Assembly: GCF_901000735.1 (NCBI RefSeq)
Contig: NC_081546.1
Coordinates: 12,043,629-12,107,628, forward strand
Direction: 5' to 3'
From: Corylus avellana
Taxonomy: Eukaryota > Streptophyta > Magnoliopsida > Fagales > Betulaceae
DNA length: 64,000 nucleotides
Under the pieces are notes generated by a model. It did not search any database. It was given only the letters and a program-made list of their open reading frames with translations, and was not told where the DNA came from. Both the position numbers and the translations under genes were made by a program. This document shows, piece by piece, positions 1 to 10,834 of this stretch (position 1 is the first letter of the stretch; each line of letters begins with the position of its first letter).

Positions 1-2727
1 GTAGAAAACACCTTGCCAACCCTTACAACAACAGTGAAAGTCAATATTCAACCATAAAACAATGTGGTCAAAGTCAACGGTCAAATCAGGCCTAACAAAG
101 TGCTAGCGTGGCAGGGTGTTGATGTGGTAGAAGTGTTGACGTTGCATAGGTGCTGACGTGGCACTAGGGTTGACGCTACACTAGGGCTAACATGGCCAAG
201 AATTGACATAGCGCTAGGGTTGAATGCCACATGGCGAAGGGTATGGAGAAGCTCTACTAGCACGTGGCTGACGTGCCAAGCAGAAGGCTGCACGTGGAGT
301 GTATGCATGACAAAAATAGAACTGCAACACGTCAGGGCTCAGACGGCGGCGTTCTCGGTGGACAGAACTTGGCGGCGGCGGATTTGTGGTTTGGTGCTAT
401 GATCGAGGTAATCGGATCACCGTGTCGGCAAGCAGCAGCACGATCTAATTCTTCGAACGGTGCATGGTAGCTCCAATGGCGGCATTTTCAGCCACTCTGG
501 ACAGTCGTCTTCCAAGGTTTCGAACAAGGATCGAAGAAGGATTTGTTGAGAATTTGATTTTTTAATAATAATATGACAATAAATTTAGCACTCAATATAT
601 TTTTCAATCATAACAAATCAAACAAAGTAAGCATTTGATATAAACAAAAATCATAATGAGTCAAAATAAACTTGTCACATGAAATTATTCTCAAATTAAA
701 AAGCATCCCCAAAATTCATTCATTAATCTATGAAGAACAATTGATCAAAATGCTAGGCTTCACCCCTAGCCTTAGCAAGAGGCTTAGCTACTCATAATAT
801 TAAAATACTTAACATTGTATAAATAGAAAGACATAGAAAATAAATAACTTGAATATTAAAAATAAATCCCGAAATACTCAACAATAGTCGCATGAAGCAC
901 TCTGCTTTGTTATTTTCTTTTCTTTCTCTTCTCCTTTTCAAAATAATAAGAATCCTTTTATAGGGGATTTGTAGTCAGTCTTGACCTTTAGTGTTGCATG
1001 CGGTGTCCAATCTCTTCTGTTTTCTTATATTTATTGCGGGCCCCAGTTAGCTTTTCTCCTTTTAAGTCTTCTTTCTTTGTCTTTGTTTTGCTAATTCCCA
1101 CCTACGCATGGCTTTGCAAATTCATGAGAAAAGTCTTCTTCGGCTTTCTTTTCTTTTATTCTTTTTTTTTTCCTAGAAAAGGCAATAACTTGCATTATAA
1201 TATCATTTTAAGCTCACATTTAATAATTAAATATTATCCCACAATTAAATATAAAATGCAAGAATTAATATAAAATAAGGTAGGATAAAGCTTATTTTTT
1301 AATTTAAGCTATTATGCTCCCCCCCAGTCTCTAGCAATTCAAAACAGAGCATAAGAACAAGGACTCATGGAAAGAAAAAGTCAAAATACTAACAACTACC
1401 AAAGAAATTTCCCGTGCCTTCAAAACTCAATGTGAATGAAAATTTTAGCCAATGCAAACACTCTCTCAGTGTCCAGATAAACATGAAATAGAATTTCTAT
1501 TGGAAAGTATGTTTTGATTCAAGCCTTACCGGTGTTAACACTCAACAATTAAAATCACTCAGAAATAGGTGTAACACTCTCAAGAATATGTGAGTGGAAT
1601 AATGTAAGCAAAGGCAAATATCTCACATATAAATCATATGAAAAATGCTTAATCAAGAAAGAACAAGTAGTCTCATGAAAGGATGCCGAAAATAATTTAC
1701 ACCACACTCATTGATTAGTCATGAGCATGTCTGAACCATACACTCCTCAAGATCAAATAAGGACTTTTATTGGGACATAACATAGGGTTAAAGAAAAGGG
1801 AAATAAATAACAAAAAGGTGATGGTAAAAGTGAGAAGTATTTCAAGATAAATGGGACTTCGGCTTCTTTTGTATGTTCAATTAATTTCTCTCTCTAATTT
1901 TCTTTCAATAAAACACTTATATTTCTTTTCCATTGTATACCTTCCACCCTTGAGCATCAACCTTTTTTTTTTCTTCTTCTTCTTCTCTTTCAATCTTTTC
2001 TTTTGATCTTTTTTTTTTCTTCATCTTCTTTTGAATCACTAATCCACCACTCCGAAATAATTTGATAAAATTCATTCTTGAAACACTTGAGAAAGGGTTT
2101 AAGAAAGAAAGGGTAATTATATGGCTCAATGGGGTGACTAGAGATAGTGTATCATACGAAGAATGTTGAGGCTCAAAATAAAGAAAAATAGCTTAATCTC
2201 ATCTCGCAAGGATTTGCATTGTTCTTCAATATTCATGACTTCAAAAGATTCAAGTGTGGCATAAAATACATGATTTTTGCATTCATCCAAATCGAAGAAT
2301 AATGAGACTAACATAATGAATTTATTTCTACGCTTCCAAATGACATATGATTTAACGAAAATTAACCCTCTACGAAGAATGATTAGCTCAAAACTCACAA
2401 GGGTTAGAAATCTCCACATTTGTTATCCTCAAGATATTCGAAGTCACTTATATCCTTAACAAAGAGTCATGTTTATGTGGCCATGTGCATGTGCCATAAA
2501 TTGAGCATGAAGGCAATGACATTCTTTAGCAGAAGTAGCATAATAAACTTAAAACATAAAACTCATGCTAAAGACGCAAAACCTTTTTTTTTTTTTTTTT
2601 GTGAAAATATAAAATAAACAAAACAACACAAACAACGACAAACATCAAGCATCATGCTCCTCCCCCTAAAACTTACATTGTCCCCAATGTAACAAAATAA
2701 AGCAAATAAGTAAAGATGAAGGAGATC
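1..2727 (-). mobile_element. Gypsy-like degenerate retroelement block A
   Basis: No intact coding sequence. This block is repeated at 13317-16541, 29384-30026 (cut by a gap) and 34598-37798. Read on the minus strand it has features of the non-coding 3' part of Athila/Tat-type Gypsy elements: a 'GGGGACAATGTAAG' stretch followed by a G-rich run (complement at 2657-2690), and a C-run on the plus strand at 1318-1326 that looks like a polypurine tract. In the other copies the left edge starts with TG or TA before TTGAGAAATATAG; here it lies about 417 bp left of the window. The family call is an inference from these motifs and from a pol-like remnant in copy B. Confidence 0.5.
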
Positions 2728-3466
2728 CATTACAAAAAACAGGGACTTTATTGATGTGGCGAACAGTAACTCATGTTTGCCACGTCAATAATTTTTGACA
2801 TGTCTAAATAAACACGTCAATAAAAAATTTCTTGACGTGTCGGACTTCAACAAGTCAAAAAGTTTTGACATGTCTAAATGCCACGTCAAAAATTTTTGAT
2901 GCGGTCCATTGACACGTCAAAAAATTTTGATGTGCCTTTATTCCACACGTCAATAATTATGATTAATTATAGTTATAATTAATTAGTAAATTAGTTGTAC
3001 AATATGTATTAAAAAAAAATTACGTTGTAAATTAATTTTAATTGGTATGAAAAAGTAATTGGTTAACAAAATTAGATAACAATATTAATTGGTACCTATA
3101 TTAAGTAACAAAATTTCATTGGTATATGTATAATTGGTGTATGTCATCATATACTAAGAGATATATTCAAACCCATTAAAATTTTATAAAACTAGTTAAT
3201 GCTCTTGTCTCTTATATGCCATGCTTTCACTATATATGGTTATTATATGTGCTTTGAATTCTTTAATTTATGATTATTAATAAATATTACGTAACAAAAT
3301 ATATGTGGCTATTAATTAATAATAAAAATTATGCAAGGCTTTCACTATATATATATATATATATGCGCTTTATATTCTTTAATTCATGGCTATTAATTAA
3401 CAGTAGGCAACAAAATATATATGGCTATTAATTAAAGTGATATAGTATTAATACATATCACGTTTT

Positions 3467-4417
3467 TTTTTTTTTTTTGAAGGAAAATCATTCTTATCTC
3501 ATTAATAGAGGAATCAAGAGCATTAAAACTCTTATAATCACAGAACATAACGTTCTGAAAGATACTAGCCGAAGCTAAAAGAACAAAGTCGTAACTAAAA
3601 GATTACACATCAAAGACGCCAAACATCTGCTAACCAATAACTAATCTGCAGCTGGAATAACAGATCTGCGCTAGGCAAACACAAACTAATGCATAGGTAG
3701 CTCTTATTCCTCGACCCTAGGATTAAAAGGATCCCATGCCGACACACATCCTCCTGAACCCAAAAGCCAGGATATTGTTCACATCCACAACCCCAGGGGT
3801 CTGGACCAAAATAATAAGCGAGGAGATCAAGAAAGAGGACATGGCCTTATTACAAGCAGGAAGAAAAACAAGAAAAATACAGGGAAAATCAAAGCAATAC
3901 AACTAAAAATTTAAAAATAGGAGCACACTAGGCGGATAACAGCAGCCGAAAGAAAAGCCGATCACGTGCTTGCCGAAAACCGATGTGTAGATGGCGTTGG
4001 AAGCACATCGCGGTGGGGACGCGTGAAAAGACCCAGTAGAAGACAGTAAACGGCAAAGCTGGCGCGGAGGAGATCAGCGGCGCACTCAAAGAAATTGGGA
4101 GGAAGTTTGAGTGAATCCCCCATGAGCGGCACCCACAAAGTGTGCCCAAACAAACATCTAGCAAGAAAAAATAAACAAACAAACAAAGAGCAACAATAGG
4201 GAAAAGAAAGCGAAATCCAAAACAAAAACAAAAAAGAAAAGAAACACAGATCGGAGAAAAGAGGGGGGGAAGGAAAATGGGGAAGGGAGAGGGGAACAGA
4301 TCAAGGAAAGAGAGGGGGAAAGAGAGGAGGGGGGGAGGGGGAGAAACCCCTCCCCCTAAGCTGTGTGGCACTTCCTTAAGCTCTGCTAGGGTTTTGGGAT
4401 TTTTGCTTGTAACCTTT
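3467..4417 (-). mobile_element. Internally deleted LINE-like retroelement inserted in CACTA copy A
   Basis: A 951-bp insertion is flanked by a perfect 16-bp target-site duplication, ATACATATCACGTTTT, at 3451-3466 and 4418-4433. Its poly(T) on the left shows a minus-strand poly(A) tail, so it is a product of LINE-type reverse transcription. It carries no endonuclease or reverse transcriptase domain. On the minus strand it begins with an AACCCTAG-rich leader, passes through a C/T-rich stretch and ends in a LINE-like 3' region. An open frame on the minus strand (3928-4428) is proline- and phenylalanine-rich and starts in the flanking duplication, so I do not treat it as a gene. It could also be a retrotransposed transcript. 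Confidence 0.7.
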
Positions 4418-5168
4418 ATACATATCACGTTTTCAATATTGTGGGAATATTAATACATATATGTATTATCTTAGTTTTAAGTATATAGTATTTTTTTAAA
4501 AAAATAAGTGATCATATAATTTTTTTCTCTTATTATTTTCAATATATTTTCTTGACGTGTCAAATGTAACACGTCAATAACTTCTTGACGTGTCACATTT
4601 TGACACATCAACAATTATTGATGTGCCATTTTAACACGTCAATAATTATTGACGTGTCATTTTGACACATCAATAATTATTGACGTGCAATTATTTCACA
4701 CGTCAAAAATTAATTAATTAATAATATTAATTATTTGTACCTATATTAAGTAACAAAATTTAATTAATTGGTTAGCAAAATTAGATAACAATATTATTTG
4801 GTACATATATTAAGTAACAAAATTTAATTGGTATATGTATAATTGGTACATGTCGTCATATATTAAGAGATATATTCAAACCTATTAAAATTTTATAAAA
4901 CTAGTTAATGCTCTCTTGTCTCTTATATGCAATGCTTTCACTATATATGGTTATTTTATGTGCTTTGAATTCTTTAATTTATGGTTATTAATTAATATTA
5001 GGTAACAAAATATATATGGCTATTAATTAATAATTGAAATTATGCAATGCTTTCACTATATATGGTTATTATATATATGTGCTTTATATTCTTTAATTTA
5101 TGGCTATTAATTAATAGTAGGTAACAAAATATATATGGTTATTAATTAATAATAAAAATTATGCAATG

Positions 5169-5170
<2 letters not shown>

Positions 5171-5209
<39 letters not shown>
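5171..5209. repeat. (TA)n microsatellite
   Basis: An uninterrupted run of alternating T and A inside CACTA copy A, just left of the 20-base gap. Such runs are common sites of assembly failure. Confidence 0.9.
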
Positions 5210-5212
<3 letters not shown>

Positions 5213-5230
5213 TATTAAATAATAATAAAA

Positions 5231-5250
5231 NNNNNNNNNNNNNNNNNNNN
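5231..5250. other. Assembly gap, 20 N
   Basis: Twenty undetermined bases inside CACTA copy A, directly beside the left arm of the 5251-6199 inverted repeat. Confidence 1.
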
Positions 5251-6199
5251 TGTCAAAAAATGGCACATCAAAAAAATTATTGACGTGTCAGAAATTATTG
5301 ACGTGCTACTTTTTGACATGTCACTAACATTTAAAAAAATATTAAAAAAAACTAATAATTTCTTTTGAAAAAAAAAATTCCAAAACTTTTTTTCCAATTA
5401 AATTTACTTCATGTTTAATTTATCATTTAAAATCCAGTTGCAACTTAAAACCCATATAAATCCCTACAAATGTTAAACACCCATATATATCTAACTATTG
5501 GAGGAAAATTCCCAAAATCTCATCATGAATTCACTACACAACTGCTCTGATCTTTAAACATCCGATAGAAATTCCTAAAATACTTAAAACCCCCAAATAA
5601 TGTGGAAGAACAAATCTAAAAGTGGGTTAGCAAAATTTAACAACAAAAAAAAAAAAAAACAGAAAAACTTCTATATAAGAGACTAATAGATATAGAATAA
5701 TTCAAATTCAAGCATTTATACCTTAAAATCCCCAAATATTCAGACCCCTTCCCTTCTCTCTCCATTTCTCTTTCTTCTTCATCTTTTCTCCTCTTCTCTC
5801 TCAGGTTCCTTCTCTTCTTTTCTTTTATTTTGTTTAAGCTACAAACAAGGGAGTTGGGGGTTTTAAGTATTTTAGGAATTTCTATCGGATGTTTAAAGAT
5901 CAGAGCAGTTGTGTAGTGAATTCATGATGAGATTTTGGGAATTTTCCTCCAATAGTTAGATATATATGGGTGTTTAACATTTGTAGGGATTTATATGGGT
6001 TTTAAGTTGCAACTGGATTTTAAATGATAAATTAAACATGAAGTAAATTTAATTGGAAAAAAAGTTTTGGAATTTTTTTTTTCAAAAGAAATTATTAGTT
6101 TTTTTTAATATTTTTTTAAATGTTAGTGACATGTCAAAAAGTAGCACGTCAATAATTTCTGACACGTCAATAATTTTTTTGATGTGCCATTTTTTGACA
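5251..6199. repeat. Inverted repeat (hairpin) inside CACTA copy A
   Basis: The left arm 5251-5596 is nearly the exact reverse complement of 5854-6199, with a loop of about 257 bp. The left arm plus loop equals, in reverse, the segment at 17640-18130 of CACTA copy B. Copies B and C have this segment once and lack the hairpin. The arm starts directly at the edge of the N gap. Confidence 0.85.
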
Positions 6200-6471
6200 C
6201 GTCAAAATTTTTTTTTGATGTGCCACTTTTTGACACGTGAATAAATTATTGACGTGGTGAAACTGCCATGTCAAAAAAGAATTTTTGACATGCCAATTTC
6301 TGACGCGTCAGTAATTTTTGACGTGTCAAAATTGGCATGTCAAAAAATTAGAATTTTTGACACCCGTCAATATTAACACGTGAAAAAAGGTTTTTGACAT
6401 GTCAATATGCTTGACACGTCAGAAACTATTGGTCAACAAAAACCCTTTCTTTTTTTTTTTTTTTTGTAGTG

Positions 6472-6755
6472 AGAGTGCCTTGAAGTGGTGAAACAAATTG
6501 ACACTTGTTACTTGCGAAATAAATTTAAGTCATGAAAAAGTTATTTAAGCAAATTATCCTATCTAAAACAAAAGAATCGGCCGAGTTTAACTAATTTTAG
6601 AACAAAGATTATTTAAAAGGTTAATTACAATTAGACATTTTTAAATGTAAAATAGTTCACATGCATGCATGAAAACATGTGTATATGGGATGTACCATAA
6701 ATAGAAGAAAAAAAGAACAATATGGAAGGAAGATAGCAAAGGTGGTTAGAAATAC
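6472..6755 (-). other. Gypsy remnant (6472-6520) and intron of the minus-strand TIR pseudogene
   Basis: 6472-6520 continues the Gypsy-like block after the CACTA element. From about 6521 the sequence matches, in reverse, the first intron that follows the TIR exon in the other copies (for example 8065-8300). No coding sequence is visible. The same Gypsy/intron junction appears inverted at 58921-58968, so it predates the inverted duplication. Confidence 0.6.
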
Positions 6756-7193
6756 CTGTTTCCCTAATACATCCTGGATAATTTGGCCACTTCTTTTAGG
6801 GCTCTCTTTTAGCCTCCACCTTCATTTCATCATCGTTGAACCTTTTTGCAAGTTCAATGAATGCTTCTCCAACCCTATTGGTTTGATGCCATACTTTCGA
6901 AGGATTTACGTCAAAGAACAGTAGTAGAACTAGTATCTCCCTTGTCTTTCTAAACTCGAGGATCTTCATCAGCTCGTCCAAGCACCATCGGGATGATGCA
7001 TAGTTTTTAGTGAGTACAATGATCGAAATCTTTAACTCTTCAATGGCTTTGACAAGTGCTGGTGAAATTTCCTCTCCGCTTCTTAGTTTGTCATCCATGA
7101 AGGTGTTGGTTCCTTTTCGACGTAAATCTGTGTATAGATGAGCAGTGAAAGTTTTACGAGTATCTTCGCCTCGAAAGTGACGGAGCCACGTGG
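6756..7193 (-). pseudogene. TIR-domain exon of a TIR-NBS resistance gene, 5'-truncated
   Basis: The minus-strand frame encodes most of a plant TIR domain: FRGEDTRKTF, TDLRRKGTNTFMDDKLR, SGEEISPALVKAIEE, ISIIVLTKNYASSRWCLDEL and the following LVLLLFFDVNPS strand. TIR domains of this type are signalling or NADase modules of intracellular immune receptors. The usual start (MAFHT...DVFLS) is missing; at about 7193 the exon joins the promoter of the divergent gene at 7578. Near the 3' end, the bases encoding GWKRAL have changed with loss of one base, shifting the frame. The splice donor (GT on the minus strand) follows at 6755. No NBS exon follows; the intron runs into Gypsy-like and CACTA DNA. 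This is a dead fragment. Confidence 0.85.
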
Positions 7194-7577
7194 AGACCAA
7201 TAAGAGCGATGGCACCAACTAAAGCTGGAAAAAAAATTAAGTCTTATATGTTTAGTTAATGGACCCTCCAAAAATAGTCAACTACCCAACAATTAGCCTG
7301 TACGTGGTTGTGTGCACAAGTTCAAGTTGTTTTTCTTTAATGTAGTGGGTTTGCCATTTGCAGCAGAAAACTCCCATAAAGCTGGTCAAACTCCACCTTT
7401 ATAAGCTTGTTGCCGTTGCCGACAAGTTTCTCATTTTTCTTTAATTGGACGCATCGCAAGCATGTGACAACTTGCATTATTATCTTGACAAGCTTGCATA
7501 ATTAGGGAGGTATAGCTAGCGGTTCTGCATTTCTCTCTCAATTTTTTCTGCTAACTTGTACTCTTGCAACTTCGTCC
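7194..7577 (+). promoter_or_regulatory. Upstream region of the TIR gene at 7578, with W-box cores
   Basis: This 384-bp upstream segment is conserved before every TIR exon in the window (about 24870-25277, 45895-46289, 57416-57892 inverted, 57893-58208). It holds TTGACT and TTGACC cores on the minus strand at 7276-7281 and 7384-7389. These are WRKY-type W-boxes, common in defence genes. No clear TATA box was identified. It now sits between two divergent TIR exons. Confidence 0.5.
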
Positions 7578-9014
7578 ATGGCCTTCCACACAACTTCTTC
7601 GTCATTCTCTTCTTCCATATTTCAAGGGGATGTATTCTTGAGTTTTAGAGGCGAAGATACTCATAAAACTTTCACTGCTCATCTGTACACAGATTTACGT
7701 CGAAAAAGAATCAACACCTTCATGGATGACAAACTTCGAAGCCGAGAGGAAATTTCACTGGCACTTGTCAAAGCCATTGAAGAGTCAAAGATTTCGATCA
7801 TTGTACTCTCTAAAAACTACGCATCATCCCGATGGTGCTTGGACGAGCTGATAAAGATCCTCGAGTGCAGAAAGATAAGGGAGATACTAGTTCTACCACT
7901 GTTCTATGACGTAAATCCTTTAGAAGTACGGTGTCAAACCAATAGGGTTGGAGAAGCATTCACTGAACTTGCAAAAAGGTTCAACGATGATGAAATGAAG
8001 GTGGAGGGGTGGAAGAGAGCCCAAAAGAAGTGGCCAATTTATCCGGGATGTATTTGGAAAACAGGTATTTCTAACCACCTTTGTTGTCTTCCTTCTATAT
8101 TGTTCTTTTTTTCTTCTAATTATGGTACATCCCATATACACATGTTTTCATGCATGCAAGTGAACTATTTTACATTTAAAAATGGCTACTTGTAATTAAC
8201 CTTTTAAATAATCTTTGTTCTAAAATTAATTAAACTCGGCCGATTCTTTTGTTTTCGATGGGGTAATTTGCTTAAATAACTTTCTGATGACTTAAAAAAA
8301 AAAAAATGGAAAATGAACTTTCCGTTTGTTGCGCACATATCAGGGTTGTTTGTCAAACTCCTCCCCACCCCTAAATACTATTCACTTCCTTTTTCCAAAA
8401 AAATCAAGATTAAAACATTTTTATTTTTATATCACATCATTTATTTTTTACTACTATTCAAATAAAAAAATCACTTCAAAACAAAGTTTTCTACTTTTCA
8501 ATACCACTTTTTTCACTTTCCTATACCTATTAATATTAATATTATTATTATTATACAAAAAGTATGAACAGTGCTATGGTGCATAACAAACCCCCTTAGA
8601 GTTATGTATCACTAACTTTTCTCTCTAGTCCTACTTTTTTAATTCATAATTTCTTTTTTTTTAATCTGAAGGTAACTCATTAGTTAGTATTTTTTGTTAT
8701 CTTTTTGTATAGGTAGGAATGAACCAGAATTTATTGACGAAATCATCGAACGGGTGAATTCAAAATTAGTTAATAATACATACTTTCAAGTTGCCCAATA
8801 TCCAATTTGAATAAAGTCTCATGTACAAGGATATGAAGTCGCTTTTAGATATAGAGAATAAAGACAGCACATGCATGATAGGGATCTTCGAAACTAGCGA
8901 GATTGGTAAGGCAACTCTTGCAAAGCCATCTACAACTCGATTGCTTCTCATATTGAAGATAGTTGTTTCCTTGAAAAGATTAGAGAAACTTCCAACGAAA
9001 AGGGCCTAAACCAT

Positions 9015-9815
9015 TTGCAAATTAAACTTATTTCTAAAATCCGAGGAGGTTCAAGTCAAATGGTTGACAATGTTGATCAAGGAATTACTTTGATACAACA
9101 AAGGCTTCGCTTAATAAGGATACTTCTAGTTCTTGATGAAGTGGATCATTCAAACCAATTAGAAAAGATATTTGGAAAAGGCAATTGGTTTGGTTTAAGA
9201 AGTGGAATCATCATAACAACAAGAGATAAACATTTACTAACTAAACATCAAGTTTTAACCTACGAGGTGAAGGAATTGGGTTACTTCGAACCTCTTAAGC
9301 TTTTTAGTTGGCATGCCTTTAATAGAGATAGACCTGATGATGATTATGTGAAAGTCACAAACGATGCAGTGCGTTATGCTAGAGGATTGCCACTAGCTTT
9401 GCAAGTGCTAGGCTCGAGTCTAAAAGGTAAAGATATCTTTTATTGGAAAAGTAAATTGGACAAGTACAAAATAATTCCTCACGTTGATATTCAAAAAAGA
9501 CTTCGAATAAGTTTTGATGGATTAGATGAAAATGCAAAGAATATTTTCCTTGACATCGCATGTTTCTTCAAAGGAGAGAATGTAGAATATGTCACAAAAA
9601 TACTAGATAGTTGTGGTTTTCACTCATATAGTGGCATCGAAGAGCTAAAAGATAAATGTCTCATAACTGAGTTTTTGGATAAATCATTGGTGATGCATGA
9701 CTTGCTGCAAGAAATGGGTAGAGAAATTGTTCAACATGAATCGCCGGAAGAACCTGGCAAGCACAGTAGATTATGGTTTCATGAAGATGTTCGTCATGTT
9801 CTAGAAGAAAATATG
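9015..9815 (+). pseudogene. NBS (NB-ARC) part of the unit 1 pseudogene
   Basis: This is the open stretch downstream of the ruined P-loop. It shows, in order, kinase-2 LLVLDEVD (usual second acidic pair LDD is LDE here), RNBS-B GIIITTRDKHLL, GLPLALQVLG, RNBS-D FLDIACFFKGE and MHDLLQEMGREIV. It ends at a GT donor after LEENM at 9816. NB-ARC domains bind ATP/ADP and switch plant immune receptors on; without a P-loop this copy should not bind nucleotide. Confidence 0.85.
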
Positions 9816-10450
9816 GTAAGAATTATGTTAAAAATCCCTTTAAAATTTACATTTGTTTCTTTTTCATGAGTTAAGTTACTAGGAAAATATATATTTTACA
9901 AAATAACAATATTGCTTCAGGTTAGATGGTTATCTGACTTCAAGGGTTGAATATTCATGTAAAAATTGTGATGTTCACAATAGAAGGAGAACATGTAAGG
10001 TTAATCCCACCTTGAGAAATTCTAATTAAAAATTATACTGAACTTTATAAAAAGTTTAAATATAATTCTTGGAATTTTGTTTTTTTTTTTTTTTAGGGTA
10101 AAAACACATTTCTCAAAACAAACTACCAAAAAAAAAAAAAATACAAAAAAAAAAAACATTTTACAAAAATTTAAATACAAAACTTTTAGGGAATGTCCTA
10201 CAGCTTCATAATCGAAAATTTTGCAAATGCATACTTCTTGCTATTTAAAGTGAGAAGGTTGGTCTTAACAATACATACATACAACCTTTGTCAATTTTTA
10301 CAATTTTTATTAGTATCTTGCCTTTTCTTTTGTGAACAAGTAAGGGTAATATGTAAATATAAATATAACATAAACATTCATTTTGAGAATGTGATCATCA
10401 GTCACTTTAAGGCATTCCAAATTACTCATTTTGAATGAGTGGATATACAG

Positions 10451-10834
10451 GATAACATAATAGCAGAGGGTGGAAAAGATGAAGAACATCCTCATGATCA
10501 AGTTGCAATTATTGTTGGAGTCTACAGTGATGGTAATGAAATCTATTGTACTCATGGAGATTACCATAAAACTTGCTATGGATCATTGCGCTACGATCAA
10601 GTATGGTTGCATTCCTATGTTCTTCCAGAAGATGTTAAGCTAAAGAGAGGAGATAATCTTCAAGTTTGCTTAAGTATTTTCCAATATCATATAGGTTTGA
10701 ATTTTATATCTGTGAAACATTCAACATCAGTGTTCTTTAGAAGTTGCAGATTCCATTTGGTACGAAAGCATGAAGAAAAAGTAATAGATTTAATTCAACC
10801 TTCAAGTAGATGCCGTGATGATGATGATGAATGA
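10451..10834 (+). pseudogene. C-JID (post-LRR) exon, unit 1
   Basis: An acceptor-like TATACAG precedes this exon. The encoded peptide has the features of the C-terminal jelly-roll/Ig-like domain of TIR-NBS-LRR proteins: VGVYSDGNEI, a DQVWLHSYVLPED strand, and FRSCRFHLVRKHEEK near the end, closing with an acidic CRDDDDE tail. This domain normally follows the LRR and helps recognise ligands. Here it follows the NBS exon directly. The exon is open, but it belongs to a gene broken upstream. Copies are at 31735-32116 and 54179-54562 (minus). Confidence 0.8.

Larger units (their letters stand above)
2728..6471. mobile_element. Non-autonomous CACTA (En/Spm) transposon, copy A
   Basis: The left end is CATTACAAAAAACAGGG (a C-to-T change from the CACTAC seen in the other copies). 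The right end is the reverse complement of CACTAC followed by A-runs. A 3-bp AGA duplication flanks the right end (6472-6474); the left flank reads AGATC because of small changes. Both subterminal zones are packed with direct and inverted copies of TTGACGTGTC/GACACGTCAA, as expected for transposase-binding repeats of this superfamily. No transposase is present. The copy is longer than copies B and C because it holds a retroelement insertion (3467-4417) and an internal hairpin (5251-6199). It also has a 20-base gap. Confidence 0.85.
7578..10834 (+). pseudogene. TIR-NBS-C-JID resistance-gene pseudogene without LRR (unit 1)
   Basis: Exon 1 (7578-8064) encodes a full TIR domain starting MAFHTT, with DVFLSFRGEDT, KNYASSRWCLDEL and PLFYDVNP. 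One base is lost in the WKRA codons, so its last part is out of frame. The intron runs from a GT donor at 8065 to an AG ending at 8716. Exon 2 (8717-9815) is the NBS domain. It carries a stop where relatives read YPIG (CCAATTTGA), an extra A near 8826, and a broken P-loop (ETSEIGKATL) with a further frameshift. From 9015 the frame is open: LLVLDEVD (kinase-2), IIITTRDKHLL, ARGLPLALQVLG, FLDIACFF and VMHDLLQEMG. Exon 3 (about 10451-10834) encodes a C-JID domain. No LRR exon lies in the 635 bp between. Multiple lesions make a functional receptor unlikely. Confidence 0.85.

Noticed and set aside
81..308. Minus-strand frame repeated in blocks A, B, C and A'
   Set aside because: Conserved only because the repeat block is duplicated; frames differ between copies and no domain is recognised.
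2750..2960. Possible CRISPR-like array of short repeats
   Set aside because: The 10-bp TTGACGTGTC motifs are irregularly spaced, occur in both orientations and sit at transposon ends; plant nuclear DNA.
3928..4428. 166-codon minus-strand frame, proline/phenylalanine-rich
   Set aside because: It starts in the target-site duplication and runs through a C/T-rich low-complexity stretch of a retroelement; no domain is visible.
9379..9561. Minus-strand frames opposite the NBS exons (also 30673-30855 and 52440-52622)
   Set aside because: Antisense shadows of NBS coding sequence; recur only because the NBS exon recurs.
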